DNA of 64,000 nucleotides from NCBI RefSeq assembly GCF_014201875.1, contig NZ_JACHFL010000007.1, forward strand, positions 1 through 64,000. Direction: 5' to 3'. Positions 8,632 through 18,758 of the stretch are shown one piece after another. How positions within the stretch are numbered: position 1 is the stretch's first letter; every line of letters begins with the position of its first letter. The position numbers were made by a program, and so were the translations under genes. The notes below the pieces were generated by a model. That model was not told the DNA's origin, did not search any database, and saw only the letters and a program-made list of their open reading frames with translations. Origin of the DNA: Deinococcus humi. Its GTDB lineage: Bacteria > Deinococcota > Deinococci > Deinococcales > Deinococcaceae.

Positions 8632-9873
8632 TCACTGCGGTTGGCGGCGGTACCACTTGACGAAGGGTGTTGCGGTCATACCGTGTAACGCAATGGACGC
8701 GCACACCACCAAGCTGCCCACCACCCACACCGTGGGTTCCTGGGTATATCGCAAAGCAACCATCGCGTAGAACAGGGCGGAAACGCCCACCGGACCGAAC
8801 CAGCCAAGAAACACCACGTCACGCGATTTCCTCTGCTGGGGCAGGGCACGCCGAAGCGCAAACACCCACGGGAGGCGGCGCAGCACCAGGATCGCCAGCA
8901 CCAGAAGGAGCCCTGTCCATCATAGGGCGAGCCACTCCGCGACAGGTGCCAGCAGGCCGAACAGCACGAAGATCGGAATGGAGAAGAACTGGTTCACAGC
9001 CTCCTGCACCTTATGCTCCTTTGCTCGTCGGGAGCCGCCGACAATCCGATCAAACGCTACACCCGCCACGAATACAGCCAGGACACCGTTCATGCCGAGC
9101 AACTTCACGCCGCCAAGAACCAGCAAGGCCAGCGCGATCGTCGTGGATAGAAACGATGGTTGCTCAATGAGCTGTCTGCGCTCGCACCACAGCAGCAGTC
9201 GGCCAGCGCCATGTCCAAGAAGGACGCCGATCAGGATCCCACCCACGATTTCTCTCAGGAGCGATGTCGTCAGCCAGTGCTCCAGGGCCGATCCCGTGGG
9301 GTTGAGCAGCAACAGGATCGGCAGGTACACCAGCAGGAACGCCAGTCTATCATTGATGCTGGACTCGGCAGACAACAGATGCCGGGCGTCTTCGGGAAGG
9401 GTAGACTTGGCCGCTTCACCTGTCACGAGCGAAGACGCAACGACTGGATCGGTGGGCGTGACAATCGCACCGATGAGCAGAGCCACGAGAATGGGGACGT
9501 TCAGCATCAAGAAAGCGAGCAGGCTACTCGTGAGCCACATCAAGGACATCACGATGCCAAGCAATACGGCCAATGGACGCCACGAACGCGCAGTGTACGC
9601 CCGAGGAAGCCGCAAGGCCACGGTCATCAGCCCAATTGCGAGGGTCAGACGCGAGGCTTCCTCCAGTATGGTTTCCTGTTATCCCCACTCTGCTGGATCA
9701 AGGACGTCCAAGCCTGATGGACCAAGCAGAATACCGAGCGTCAGAGCCAGCAGCGGCATGGACAGCAACGAGCGGTTCTTGATGTAGGCTGAAAAAAATC
9801 CCAGGAGCAGGACGCTTCCGCCCAAGACGACGAGCGTGAGGTTGAGATCACGCATGCCATGACTTCCCGTCAC
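8632..9873 (-). pseudogene. Na+/H+ (CPA1-type) antiporter interrupted by two in-frame stop codons
   Basis: One continuous frame of about 413 codons encodes a multi-spanning cation:proton antiporter (NhaP-like): the N-terminal membrane segments, the core PTDPVVASSLVTGEAAK with the conserved Asp, and a C-terminal piece with WFGPVGVSALFY. It is broken by TAA at 9681-9679 and TGA at 8922-8920. No frameshift is needed: all three segments stay in the same frame and homologous sequence reads through both stops. The TGA would be one substitution from GGA (Gly). Unless stops are suppressed or are sequence errors, no full-length protein is made, and the gene is called a young pseudogene. Confidence 0.85.
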
Positions 9874-10357
9874 CCGTGCCGTCCTTCAAGGAACCGGGGC
9901 GCACTTCGTTTCGTGGAGTCTTGTTCATCCCTCTATCTTGTAGAACTGGGCGCCAGAGCACATGATACGGTGACATGTGTTGTCTTCAGGCTCAGGAACC
10001 ACAGATCTGAACTTTTCCTATCCTGTAGGAGATCAGAAGTGTTGAGCAAATTGAATGACTGATCGCCCGTGGGCTCTCCGTTGGAAAGCAGGAGACGGAA
10101 TGTCTCGTCTGTAGCCTGCCGCCGATCAACCGGGCGAGGATATCTCCTAGTGTGGATGCGCCGCCTGTCTGCCGTTTCCCAGGGCGAACCTTCAACATGG
10201 GCGTCACGGTGGTTGACGTAAAGAACAGTTTCGACAATCACCGCGCTGCAATTACAATGCGGAAAACCCGGCAGTTGGTGTGTCCGCAAGTATCAAAATC
10301 CAATTGGGCCGGATCGGTGACTAAGCCTTCAATAACGACGCGCAGCACGGGCGCGTC
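9874..10357. other. Gap without a convincing gene
   Basis: Several short overlapping frames on both strands, none with a good ribosome site or recognisable domain. Nothing supported. Confidence 0.4.
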
Positions 10358-10786
10358 CTAAGCTGGTTTGTCTCTGGCGTGTTCTGCACGTTGCGTAAAG
10401 CTTTGCCGCGCACGCGCGATATCCTCTCGATAACGCTCAGCCCAGAGCCACACCCCGCAAAAGGCCGAGCTCAGATTGCGCCCCAGCTCGGTTAATTCGT
10501 AATCCACTTTTGGAGGAATGACCGGGTAGACCGTGCGCGTCAACAGGCCGTCAGCTTCCATCTGACGCAGGGTCTTGGTTAGCATCTTCTGGCTGATGCC
10601 GCCCACCAGTTCGCCCAGTTGGGTAAACCGAAGGCGACCACCCTCCTCCAACGTTTCCAGAATCAGCATGGTCCATTTGTCGGCCACCCGCCCGATGATC
10701 TCGCGCACCAGGACGTCCAACTCGGGGTCTGTCTGGTCGGATGGAGCGACATGGTCGCCCGCAGAGCCTACTTTTTCGTTTGTCAC
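10358..10786 (-). CDS. HxlR-family transcriptional regulator
   Basis: 142 residues from a GTG start at 10786, chosen because AAAGGAGAG lies just upstream; the longer in-frame ATG at 10837 has no such signal. The winged helix is typical of HxlR: RVADKWTMLILETLEEGGRLRF, then LVGGISQKMLTKTLRQMEADGLL and a wing with YPVIPPKVDYELTELG. Members sense electrophiles or redox stress and usually regulate the neighbouring oxidoreductase. It diverges from the SDR gene at 10878, with an imperfect palindrome between them. Confidence 0.92.
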   Translation of the reverse strand: MTNEKVGSAGDHVAPSDQTDPELDVLVREIIGRVADKWTMLILETLEEGGRLRFTQLGELVGGISQKMLTKTLRQMEADGLLTRTVYPVIPPKVDYELTELGRNLSSAFCGVWLWAERYREDIARARQSFTQRAEHARDKPA

Positions 10787-10811
10787 AAGACACTCTCCTT
10801 TGGGTACGTAT

Positions 10812-10827
10812 AGCACTTTAAGGTGCT
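10812..10827. promoter_or_regulatory. Operator-like palindrome in the hxlR/SDR divergent region
   Basis: AGCACTTTAAGGTGCT, with outer arms AGCAC and GTGCT. It lies in the 91-base region between the divergent genes, where HxlR regulators typically bind. Confidence 0.5.
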
Positions 10828-10877
10828 TACTTCCCAATCAACCGAGATGAGCCTACCATCACGTCAAGGAGAACCCC

Positions 10878-11645
10878 ATGCAAATGACAGGCAACACCAT
10901 GGTGATTACAGGCGGCAATTCGGGCATCGGGCGAGCACTGGCGACAGCGTTCAAGGAACTCGGCAATACGGTCATCATCACAGGCCGCAATCAAAAGACG
11001 CTAGATGAAACCGTGGCCGCCCACCCCGGCATGAAAGCGGTGGCGCTTGACGTTAATAACGAGACCGATGTACGTCGTGTGGCGGCCCGACTCATGGAGG
11101 AGTATCCAGCGCTCAATACCGTGATTCACAACGCGGGCATCATGCAGGAAGAAGATCTGAAATCGGGTGAAACTGCTGCGGCTGTTTTGCAGATCACCAC
11201 CAATCTCCTCGGCCCCATTCTGTTCAATTCAGCCTTGCTGCCTCATTTACTCAAGCAGCCGAACGCCACCATTTTGACTGTGTCCTCGGGGCTTGCCTTC
11301 GTGCCGCTGTCGCTCAATCCAACGTACAGCGCCACCAAGGCAGCCATCCATGCCTATACCCAGGCCATGCGCTACCAACTGGCAGACACCCCTGTTCAGG
11401 TCATCGAACTGGTGCCCCCCTATGTGCGGACAGGTTTACAGGGAGAGCGGCAGGCCAATGACCCCCACGCCATGCCGCTGGACGAGTATGTTGCTGAGAC
11501 GATGAAACTTCTGCGCCAACAGCCGGAGGCTGAGGAAGTGCTCGTAGAACGGGTTCAACCGCAGCGTTTTGCGGAAAAGAGCGGCGAATACGCCGCCTTT
11601 TTCCAGCGCATGAACGACACGCTGACAACGGCACGCAAGTCGTAG
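10878..11645 (+). CDS. Short-chain dehydrogenase/reductase (SDR family)
   Basis: 255 residues. The Rossmann motif TGGNSGIG is at 11-18, NAG at 85-87, the catalytic Ser in VSSG around 136-137, and YSATK with Tyr150 and Lys154. This is a complete classical SDR using NAD(P)H; the closest general type is the DltE-like/3-oxoacyl-reductase-like subfamily. The start is preceded by CAAGGAGAA. Being divergent from an HxlR regulator suggests it detoxifies a carbonyl or electrophile that the regulator senses (inference). Confidence 0.93.
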   Translation: MQMTGNTMVITGGNSGIGRALATAFKELGNTVIITGRNQKTLDETVAAHPGMKAVALDVNNETDVRRVAARLMEEYPALNTVIHNAGIMQEEDLKSGETAAAVLQITTNLLGPILFNSALLPHLLKQPNATILTVSSGLAFVPLSLNPTYSATKAAIHAYTQAMRYQLADTPVQVIELVPPYVRTGLQGERQANDPHAMPLDEYVAETMKLLRQQPEAEEVLVERVQPQRFAEKSGEYAAFFQRMNDTLTTARKS

Positions 11646-12037
11646 GCTCGCCTGTAAAGACGCCAGTATACAGCTTCACGCTCAATGAGGGGACATAACA
11701 GGCGAGTAAGGGAGCGGGCTTGCGAATGTCAGTGCCAGCGGCGGACAGCTGTATGATCGGACGACTGCTCCGCCACATCCTGCCAGACAGCTCACCAAAA
11801 TTTGGGCGTGCGACACAATGACCGTGGAGAGTACGGCCGATGCACTGGCCCAGCGTGAAAACCAATGAAACCCAGCGCCCCACCACGTTCCTTGTGGAGA
11901 ATTGAACTTTGACCCACCGGCCCAAGAAGATAGGGCAGGCCGAGGCTTCGGCGAGGAGGTCCAGCGATGAGCAGAAACCAGGCACAGTGCCAGGGTAGGG
12001 GAGACCGTCCGGACAGAATCCACGATGGACGAGACGC
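11646..12037. other. Gap without a convincing gene
   Basis: No supported gene. Long antisense frames running into the SDR gene and across this region lack domain content. Confidence 0.4.
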
Positions 12038-12442
12038 GTGATGCCTGCCCCAGCGGACAAGCACGGGGTGGTTGTCGTGCGCAGCTCACATCCCCCCACG
12101 GTAACTGTGGACCGTCTTGAAGCTTTGCTGCACAGCAAGCAATTCAGGATATTCGCACGAATTGATCAAGCACTGGAAGCCGCGCAGGTCGGATTGATCC
12201 TTCGTCCGACCATCCTGTTGTTATTCGGCGACCCTCGCAGCGGAACAGCCTTGATGCAGGCGTCGACGACGGCCGCGCTCGACCTGCCTCTCAGGATCGT
12301 TGCGTGGCAGGATGACCAGCAACAGTCGTGGGTGACGTATGACGATCCAGCGTACCTGGGCTACCGGCATCAACTGCCAGACTCCCTGGTGGCCAAGATC
12401 AACGGCATTCACTCGCTGGTCGAGGTGGCCACCGCCCACTGA
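12038..12442 (+). CDS. DUF302 domain protein
   Basis: 134 residues matching the DUF302 pattern: an N-terminal strand GVVVVRSSHPPTVTVDRLEA, the central RIDQALEAAQVGLILRPTILLLFGDPRSGT, and a C-terminal VTYDDPAYLGYRH. DUF302 proteins are small dimeric alpha/beta proteins of unclear function, often near redox or metal-stress genes. No ribosome site is strong, and initiation at the second Met is possible. It stands alone downstream of the SDR gene. Confidence 0.88.
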   Translation: MMPAPADKHGVVVVRSSHPPTVTVDRLEALLHSKQFRIFARIDQALEAAQVGLILRPTILLLFGDPRSGTALMQASTTAALDLPLRIVAWQDDQQQSWVTYDDPAYLGYRHQLPDSLVAKINGIHSLVEVATAH

Positions 12443-13322
12443 GTGGGCTTATAGCGAGGGGCTGTGGATGTGCCTGACGCTCCGGCAGCACCCTGACATC
12501 TGATTGCCTGTTGCCTAACTCTCATGCTGCCCGACCTGACCACCTGTATATGCTGGGCTCCCAGAACGGCGAAGGACTCCTGTCAAAGCAGGATTCTCGC
12601 CGTCACCTATGGTCGTGAACGGACACATTCCTGCGCGAGTCCATGAAGACGTGGCGCCTCTATATGTGATTTATGGCGGCTTTGCAAGATTTCCCCTATC
12701 AGAAACACAGTCAGAGTCTGATGTGGTTCCAACGAAAGGTGCGTTAGGGTCAGTGGGGTTACCCACCGAGTGTGGCCGGCCGTCGATGAGGAAGGTGCCG
12801 TGCTGGACATATCCCTGCTGACCCTGGACGGTCAGCGCAAGATCTCAGCAGAACTGCCCCTCCGTTTCCAAAGCCGGCGGGAGCACTGTCCATTGGGCTT
12901 CAAACAATGACCGTAAGCTCGGGAGTGGCTCGCTTTGTCTGCCTAAATCCCGAATCTTGACCATACCCTGTTCAACTGTTGCCACCTTTGCTGCGCTTCA
13001 CGAGCCGCATGAGGCCATCCAGCAGACACGCTGCTTCACAGTCTGTCTGCTGGAGCGCTTGGCTTGCCGAAGTCAAGTTGATGGAGCCCAGCGAACCTCA
13101 GAAGGAACGGGGCACACGTGCTGCGCCCAACTCCCCAGCGCCGTCCAACTTGCAAGGAGCTGATGAGACCTCAGCAACATGCAGAGGTCTGGACCGCTTC
13201 GAGCATCAGCTTTCAGGGCAGCTCTCTCCCCACCGAACGGCCTTCGCAGGACGGTTGGCCGGACAAGCTCCGATGCGAGCATGAATCACGCGGCAGCGCG
13301 TTCGAGACGGGATTCACTGAAG
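12443..13322. other. Gap without a convincing gene
   Basis: About 880 bases with only short or overlapping frames and no recognisable product. The promoter of the next gene begins at 13323. Confidence 0.4.
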
Positions 13323-13357
13323 TTGCCATGGTCGTGCCACGCCGCCCCAACTACCTT
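13323..13357 (+). promoter_or_regulatory. Direct-repeat promoter, site 1 (Pho-box/SARP-like)
   Basis: TTGCCAT (13323-13329), four bases, GTGCCAC (13334-13340), eleven bases, then TACCTT (13352-13357) as the -10 box. The start codon is 40 bases downstream. It has the same geometry as five other promoters in this window. Confidence 0.7.
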
Positions 13358-13397
13358 TCGATTGTCGCGCTCCTCCACTCTCGAAAGGACAACCCCT

Positions 13398-14747
13398 ATG
13401 ATTCAAGCTCGATCCTTCCTGTTACCCGCCCTCCTAGTCGCCCTCAATTCTGGGGGCGCCTCCGCTGCGGCTGTGCCCTCAAATCTCGTCGGCGAATGGT
13501 TCACCGGCCGTCAGTACGACGCCGCCGTCTACACCACGAATTTCGCTCAGGCCAGCTCGAATTCGACGCGCCTCCTGCTTAATCCGGACAGCTCTTACGT
13601 TTTCACGCGCTTCTCTTCCACTCAGGTCGCGTCCTCCTTCGGGTTCAGCGGCTATCCAATCACGTGTCAGATGATGGACGCATTGATTGAACGTGGCCGC
13701 TTCACGGTGCAGGGAGGCAGGCTCACGTTCAAGCCGTCAAGCACCGAGAAACACATCGCATACTCGCCCTCGAATCTCAATCAGGGCTGCCAGCGGTATT
13801 CGGCCACGAAGAAAACAAGTTCCGGTGGGGAGGTGGAGACGGTGCCCTGGACGGTCGGCGCAGGCGTGCTCACCCTCTCGTCCGGACAGGAGGCCGTGAA
13901 CTATGTGCGCCGCGCCCCCTCTCCGAAGCCCACACCAATCGACACGGGGCTCGACTCCTCGATTCGGGGGGAGTGGCACCTTGGACAGATTTTGAGGCCG
14001 GAGGACTATGATCCCGCGAAGACCAACTGGACCGAGGCGGACAGGACGAGCGTCATCGTCAAACTGAACGCGAATTTCACCTACGAGCGCACGAGCCTCG
14101 TTGTGGAGCGGGCATACGGCTGCAACCCGAAACGCCTGGTGACCGAGAAGGGCAAGGTTGCCGAGAAGAACCGCGTGCTGACCTTCACGCCTACGTCAAG
14201 CACGATGGTGAAACTCGGATGCGAAAGTCGCAGGACGACAACCACCAGAAACGATGTCAAGCCGTACCAGGAATCGTATGAGGTTCGCATCGGTGTCGTT
14301 GGGAATCAGGCCCTGATGCTCACGGCGGGCGGCGAGAATTTGTATTTTTCGCGTCCTGCGGAAATGACATCGGGGACTGCAACCTCCGGACTGAATGGTC
14401 CGACACCATCCTCCGCGCCGTCGCTCTCCTCCCCGCGCCCGCTCGCGAAATGGACGGCGAGCGGGACCTGGGACGCGGTGGTCCTGGTTGAGGGCGTGAC
14501 GCACCGCGTGGGCGTGACGCTTGAGGACGATTCGCCGCGCATTCTCGGCTTCGGCAGTGGCCCGGTGAAGTTTGCGCTCGGCGATAGTGCCGCAGGCAGC
14601 ATGAATATTGGGCTGGAGCTAGAGGAAGGCACGTTCGAGTTGAAGGCTCAGGGGCGCTTCGACGGTGACAAGTACGTGGGCGAGGGGGTGTGGCTGCACG
14701 ACGGGAAAGCGGTTGGGCACGGCACCCTCACGATGTCAAGGCGCTGA
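13398..14747 (+). CDS. Secreted protein with two copies of a beta-rich repeat domain
   Basis: 449 residues from the ATG at 13398 (GAAAGGA upstream); a longer frame to 13179 lacks a ribosome site. Residues 1-24 are a signal peptide (LLPALLVALNSGGASA). Domain A (about 27-170) and domain B (188-320) share the pattern GEW-x-(Y/G) … L(N)-x(2-4)-YxxR … G-x-V-x(4-5)-LTF-P with paired Cys. Domain B resembles the secreted paralogs at 44425-45252 and 45807-46712 (GEWHLGQI, NFTYER, YGC). A C-terminal region (350-449) looks like a separate beta domain. The overall look is lipocalin-like, but this is inference. It sits 36 bases before the 774-aa gene and is likely the first gene of a two-gene operon under promoter site 1. 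Confidence 0.8.
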   Translation: MIQARSFLLPALLVALNSGGASAAAVPSNLVGEWFTGRQYDAAVYTTNFAQASSNSTRLLLNPDSSYVFTRFSSTQVASSFGFSGYPITCQMMDALIERGRFTVQGGRLTFKPSSTEKHIAYSPSNLNQGCQRYSATKKTSSGGEVETVPWTVGAGVLTLSSGQEAVNYVRRAPSPKPTPIDTGLDSSIRGEWHLGQILRPEDYDPAKTNWTEADRTSVIVKLNANFTYERTSLVVERAYGCNPKRLVTEKGKVAEKNRVLTFTPTSSTMVKLGCESRRTTTTRNDVKPYQESYEVRIGVVGNQALMLTAGGENLYFSRPAEMTSGTATSGLNGPTPSSAPSLSSPRPLAKWTASGTWDAVVLVEGVTHRVGVTLEDDSPRILGFGSGPVKFALGDSAAGSMNIGLELEEGTFELKAQGRFDGDKYVGEGVWLHDGKAVGHGTLTMSRR

Positions 14748-14783
14748 ATATGGCGTGTTCACCTGCCGACAAGGAGAAACCGA

Positions 14784-17108
14784 ATGACTGAGCGAGGAAT
14801 GTTCAAAATCGGCCTGCTGAGTCTCGCGTTGTGCGGCTTCGGCACGCTGGCGAGCGCGCAGGGGACCGCGTCACCGAAAAGCGCTGTGGCGACGCGTGGC
14901 GACTTCACCGTCAAGGCCGCCGCCGCAAGCAGCCGCAGTATTACCCTGTCCTGGTCCCTGGGAGGAACGGCCGCCGGATTCGCGGTCGAGCGTATTGCGG
15001 AGGGCGGTCAGCCATACACCCATCTCGCCGCCCTGCAAAGCTCCGCCCGCACCTTCACCGACACGGGTCTGCAGCCAGGTCGGACCTACGGCTACCGCGT
15101 GCAGACGTATGTGGACGGAACGCCGCTGGCCCTCGAGGTCTTCGCAATCACCCTGCCGGAAACCTCCAGTGGCGGCGGCGCACCCGGAGGCCCCAGTGGC
15201 GGCGCCTCAGGTGGTCCCTCCTCAGCGCCAGGTGCGCCGAGTGGTTCCCCGCCCGGCGATCTGAACTCCGCCATCGCCTTTAAGGCATTCAGTGACGGGG
15301 AAGTGCTGCCTCCGAGCAAGAACGAGCGTGAAACCCTGTCTGGCTTCAGACGGATCGCGTGCGCGACCATCCCCGCCGCGAGCGTTCCCGATCTCGCGGT
15401 GGCCGAGCGAAACGTGCGCGACTTCGTGAAACAGCGGCTCGGCGCAGCGGTCGTGAACGAACTCGGAAATCTGCCCTCATGGCGCGACCCCGACGCTGCG
15501 AAAGCAGTCGCCGCCACTGCCGTGGCGACTCGCGAACTTCCGAAAGCGGCCCTCGCGTTCCTCACGGCGGCGCGCCTCGAGCCGACCAATCCAGACCACC
15601 TCGTGAATGCGGCAGGTGTCCTGAACTCACTGCGACTGCCAAACGAGGCGCTGACCCTGCTGAATCTCGCGGAGAAGCTCAAGTTCGAGAATGCACCGAT
15701 GGGCGTGCCCATGTCGGCCATTGCCCTCAACAACCGTGCGCACGCCCTGAACCTGCTGGGGCGCTACGCTGACGCCGAAAGCAAGCTGCGTGCTGCCTTA
15801 AAGACGGCGCCGTACCTGTCGGAGGCGAATTCGAACCTTGTGGTGTCGCTTTGGTGCCGGGGTGATGTGGAAGGGGCAATCAAAGCACAGCGCGCCAGCC
15901 TGCGCCGCACGCCCGACGCGTCGGCGGGGGTCAGGGACGTTCCGACCGGTCGAGATCCCGCCAAGCCCGACCTGTCTCCCGAGGAGATGCCGTACCGCCG
16001 CGAGGCGGGGCAGCCGTTTGACATGAGCGGCGGGCACGGCTGGGACCTGCCGCGCCTCAAGATGCCGACCTCGTGGCACGAGGCGATGGCATGGGGTCCG
16101 ACGTACGACAAGTTCATACAGATCGACAGGCAAAGGGGAGCGAGCGGACCGAACCCTCCGAGTGATGCGGACGACGCGCCCGTGACGAAGCGGCGACGCG
16201 CCCAGATTCTTGAGGCGATCGGGAGCGCGGTGTTTGAGCCCGGACTTCGGCCACTGTTCAATGCCCTGACCGACACCGCGAGAGCAGTGGACCGGCAGTG
16301 GACGCGTGGCGAGCCGTTCGAGGATTTCGACATCGAGGGTGAGGAGGCGCGCCTCGCTGAATGCCGCCGCCGCTTCGACGCGTGGATCCTCGGGGTGCAT
16401 CCTGCGCTCGTGACCTTCGACAACGCGACGGCGCGGTTCGCGGATGCACACGCGAAGATCGTTTCCGCCCTGATCGCCAACGAGGGAGATCCCGAGCTGC
16501 GGCGCGTATGGGCGCACCGAGAACAGGAGTATCTCAAGGGCCTGTTCTATAACCTGTCGTACAAGGCCTATCGCGTTTCTCAGACGGCCGACGGAGTAAA
16601 GCACTGCTTCGAGGGCCAGCCGCGCCGTGAGGCCGAACCGCTCCCCGAGCCAGTTTTCGATGAGGTGCCGCATGAGACGACGTGTAGGGCGATGCTCGGC
16701 GGAGCCAAGTTTGTCCTCAAGCTCGAAATTCTCGACGTCGGGATCAGTTGCAGCAAGTTCGAACTCAAGGGCAGTTCGCCGACCGGTGCCATTGTGACGA
16801 TGTCCGCGCCGTTCCTGTACAACGCACCCCTCACTCTGTTCGTCGGGGTAGAAGCAAAGAAAAAGGCTCCCCTGAACCTTGCGACCCTCGATGCCCGCAC
16901 TGGCATTGCCCTTATGGTCGGACGCGACGGCATCCAAGACGTGGCGTGGCAGGCGTCTGTCGGCCTCAAAGCAGGTCTGACCTTCGTCCTTGGGAAGAAC
17001 GCGAAGGGCGATACGACGGAGGCCTCAACGCTGGAGGTCGGCACCCGCGCGGGCATCTCGATCGGGGTGGCATCGGGGGTCCAGTTCGAGACGCCCAAAA
17101 TGCCCTGA
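14784..17108 (+). CDS. Secreted protein with fibronectin type III domain and TPR repeats
   Basis: 774 residues with ribosome site AAGGAGA. Residues 1-25 are a signal peptide ending ASAQG. Residues about 37-122 form a fibronectin type III domain (SITLSWSLGGTAAGFAVERI, GLQPGRTYGYRVQTY). A Gly/Pro/Ser linker covers about 127-160. TPR-like helices lie around 230-375 (KAALAFLTAARLEPTNPDHLVNA, LNNRAHALNLLGRYADAESK). The rest is a charged helical region and a beta-rich end (about 640-774) with two short Cys-containing segments. It is likely a periplasmic or cell-surface scaffold. It is cotranscribed with the upstream secreted gene and is followed by a hairpin terminator. Confidence 0.82.
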   Translation: MTERGMFKIGLLSLALCGFGTLASAQGTASPKSAVATRGDFTVKAAAASSRSITLSWSLGGTAAGFAVERIAEGGQPYTHLAALQSSARTFTDTGLQPGRTYGYRVQTYVDGTPLALEVFAITLPETSSGGGAPGGPSGGASGGPSSAPGAPSGSPPGDLNSAIAFKAFSDGEVLPPSKNERETLSGFRRIACATIPAASVPDLAVAERNVRDFVKQRLGAAVVNELGNLPSWRDPDAAKAVAATAVATRELPKAALAFLTAARLEPTNPDHLVNAAGVLNSLRLPNEALTLLNLAEKLKFENAPMGVPMSAIALNNRAHALNLLGRYADAESKLRAALKTAPYLSEANSNLVVSLWCRGDVEGAIKAQRASLRRTPDASAGVRDVPTGRDPAKPDLSPEEMPYRREAGQPFDMSGGHGWDLPRLKMPTSWHEAMAWGPTYDKFIQIDRQRGASGPNPPSDADDAPVTKRRRAQILEAIGSAVFEPGLRPLFNALTDTARAVDRQWTRGEPFEDFDIEGEEARLAECRRRFDAWILGVHPALVTFDNATARFADAHAKIVSALIANEGDPELRRVWAHREQEYLKGLFYNLSYKAYRVSQTADGVKHCFEGQPRREAEPLPEPVFDEVPHETTCRAMLGGAKFVLKLEILDVGISCSKFELKGSSPTGAIVTMSAPFLYNAPLTLFVGVEAKKKAPLNLATLDARTGIALMVGRDGIQDVAWQASVGLKAGLTFVLGKNAKGDTTEASTLEVGTRAGISIGVASGVQFETPKMP

Positions 17109-17120
17109 AGCGATCCAGGA

Positions 17121-17152
17121 CGAGGGATCAGTCCTTATTAACTGATCCCTCG
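17121..17152 (+). terminator. Intrinsic terminator hairpin after the two-gene secreted operon
   Basis: Perfect 12-base stem, CGAGGGATCAGT (17121-17132) pairing with ACTGATCCCTCG (17141-17152), with an 8-base loop, followed by the pyrimidine-rich TCTCCTTTC. It lies 12 bases after the stop codon of the 774-aa gene. Confidence 0.8.
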
Positions 17153-17769
17153 TCTCCTTTCGCGGCGCGTAACACAGCGTGAGACGTGAGGGATCGCGGT
17201 CCAGGTGGACCGGCAACAGTGTTCACGAAATAATTTTGCTTACCAAGGCTTGAAGACCTGGGCGCTCAATTTGGGCTGGCTGTGCGTGATGACTCCCAGA
17301 TCCGTAAGGGCCTCCACACCGTTCACGTCGGTCACGAATCTGGCTCGGCATGTAGAAGTTGACAGAGACTCCAGACACCCCATTCCTGCGCCCGCTTGCA
17401 GTCGACGTGGTGTGCCCCTGGGCGCCGGCACCTTGCGACGTGCCCCGAGTCTCTGCCAGCCGGGCACAACGTGCACATGACAGTCGACAATCTGCATTTT
17501 AGAAGGGATCGCCTCTGCCTGATGGGCTGCGCCCTCGCCACGTGGGGCTATGTCGAGGCGAGGGCGCGCCCTTCGGCACGGCGACAACACGAACCCGCGC
17601 TCTGAGAGAAGCGCGAGGTGGGTGCGCTCAGACCACTACGTCACGCGCAGGACAGACTGCAGGTGGTCCGTGCCCGCGAGCGGTCAACGACTCACGCAAA
17701 GCCTGCGGGCCGGCGGACAATTCTGCTCCCCTCCGGCCGCGGGCGTCTGACGCACCCAATGTCTCTGGA
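17153..17769. other. Gap without a convincing gene
   Basis: Frames of 60-116 codons overlap on both strands, without ribosome sites or domains. Nothing supported. Confidence 0.4.
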
Positions 17770-18717
17770 TCAAGGCAAGGTGCGGCGGTCTTCCAGGAGG
17801 CGCTGGACCGCCGCGACGATAAGGTCGGGCTGATCGAAGCCAATAAAGTGCCCGCTGTCGTTCGCGCTGACGAGGGTGCCGCGTGAAGATGCAGCCGCGT
17901 ACTCGACGGCCAGGGACCAGTGGTCCCGCCGCCAGCGGGCCAGCATCGCGGGAGAACCGTCCACGCCGAATTGCCGGGCCGTGGCAGCGTCCATGCCGTT
18001 GGTGCGCGTCAGAACCGCTATTGGCAGGGCGCCCAGCGTCCCGGTGGGGACAGCATCTGAGCCTCGCGATGTCGCCGCCCGCACGTCAAGGTGCTCGGGG
18101 TGCTGCGCGATCAAGCGCGCTTCACGCTCGGCGTTCGGGGGAAAGAGCCACGCGAGGCGTTGACGTTCGTCGGGATGTGTGGCGTCCACGAGCACCAGCC
18201 CGGCCACACGTGAGCCATGGGCACGCGCGTACTCGAACGCGATCAATCCGCCGACAGAATGCCCGACGAGCACGACGGGCTGATCAGGGCTGAGCGTGCT
18301 CAGCAAGGTGTGCAAGTCGTTCACGGCGTCGGTGAGGGTACGGGGAGTGGCATCGGGTAGGTCACCGCTGCTGCCGAGTCCCGGGCGGTCATACACGCAC
18401 GTGCGTGTGATGGCAGCGAGGGCAGGCTGGACGGGCTGTCTCGCGCCGAACGGCGGACGCCACATCACCGCCGCCTGCATCTCCTCAGGTGGCGGCGCCA
18501 CCCAGGACACGGCGGGGACGCCCTGACCGGCCACCAGCACGACGATCGGTTGTCCGGTGTGCGCCGCCCCGTCACAGCGCACGGCGAGGTTCGCACCGTT
18601 CACGCTCACGAGGGTTGCATCCGGCAGTGGAAGCTTGGATGGATCGCCCACGGGTTGAGCGTTCGTCAAGGAGGAGCAGGCGAGGGCAATTCCGAGCAGC
18701 ATTGACAGTCGTTTCAT
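17770..18717 (-). CDS. Exported alpha/beta hydrolase
   Basis: 315 residues from the ATG at 18717. The -10 box TACCGT ends six bases before this ATG, so the mRNA is probably leaderless; the upstream in-frame start at 18753 lies inside the promoter. The N-terminus MKRLSMLLGIALACSS is a signal peptide with a possible lipobox (LALAC-like). The nucleophile elbow GHSVGG places Ser154, with VDATHP after strand 6 supplying an acid, and the C-terminal SGHFIGF the histidine. Oxyanion-region glycines are at VAGQG. The substrate is unknown; ester or lactone hydrolysis is likely. It is driven by direct-repeat promoter site 2. Confidence 0.88.
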   Translation of the reverse strand: MKRLSMLLGIALACSSLTNAQPVGDPSKLPLPDATLVSVNGANLAVRCDGAAHTGQPIVVLVAGQGVPAVSWVAPPPEEMQAAVMWRPPFGARQPVQPALAAITRTCVYDRPGLGSSGDLPDATPRTLTDAVNDLHTLLSTLSPDQPVVLVGHSVGGLIAFEYARAHGSRVAGLVLVDATHPDERQRLAWLFPPNAEREARLIAQHPEHLDVRAATSRGSDAVPTGTLGALPIAVLTRTNGMDAATARQFGVDGSPAMLARWRRDHWSLAVEYAAASSRGTLVSANDSGHFIGFDQPDLIVAAVQRLLEDRRTLP

Positions 18718-18723
18718 GCCAAT

Positions 18724-18758
18724 ACGGTAGAGGCACCCCCGTGGCAAGACCATGGCAG
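18724..18758 (-). promoter_or_regulatory. Direct-repeat promoter, site 2 (Pho-box/SARP-like)
   Basis: On the minus strand: CTGCCAT (18758-18752), four bases, TTGCCAC (18747-18741), eleven bases, TACCGT (18729-18724). Six bases separate the -10 box from the hydrolase ATG, which implies a leaderless transcript. Confidence 0.75.

Noticed and set aside
15798..16937. 379-codon frame on the minus strand
   Set aside because: Antisense to the FN3-TPR secreted protein; no domain, no ribosome site.
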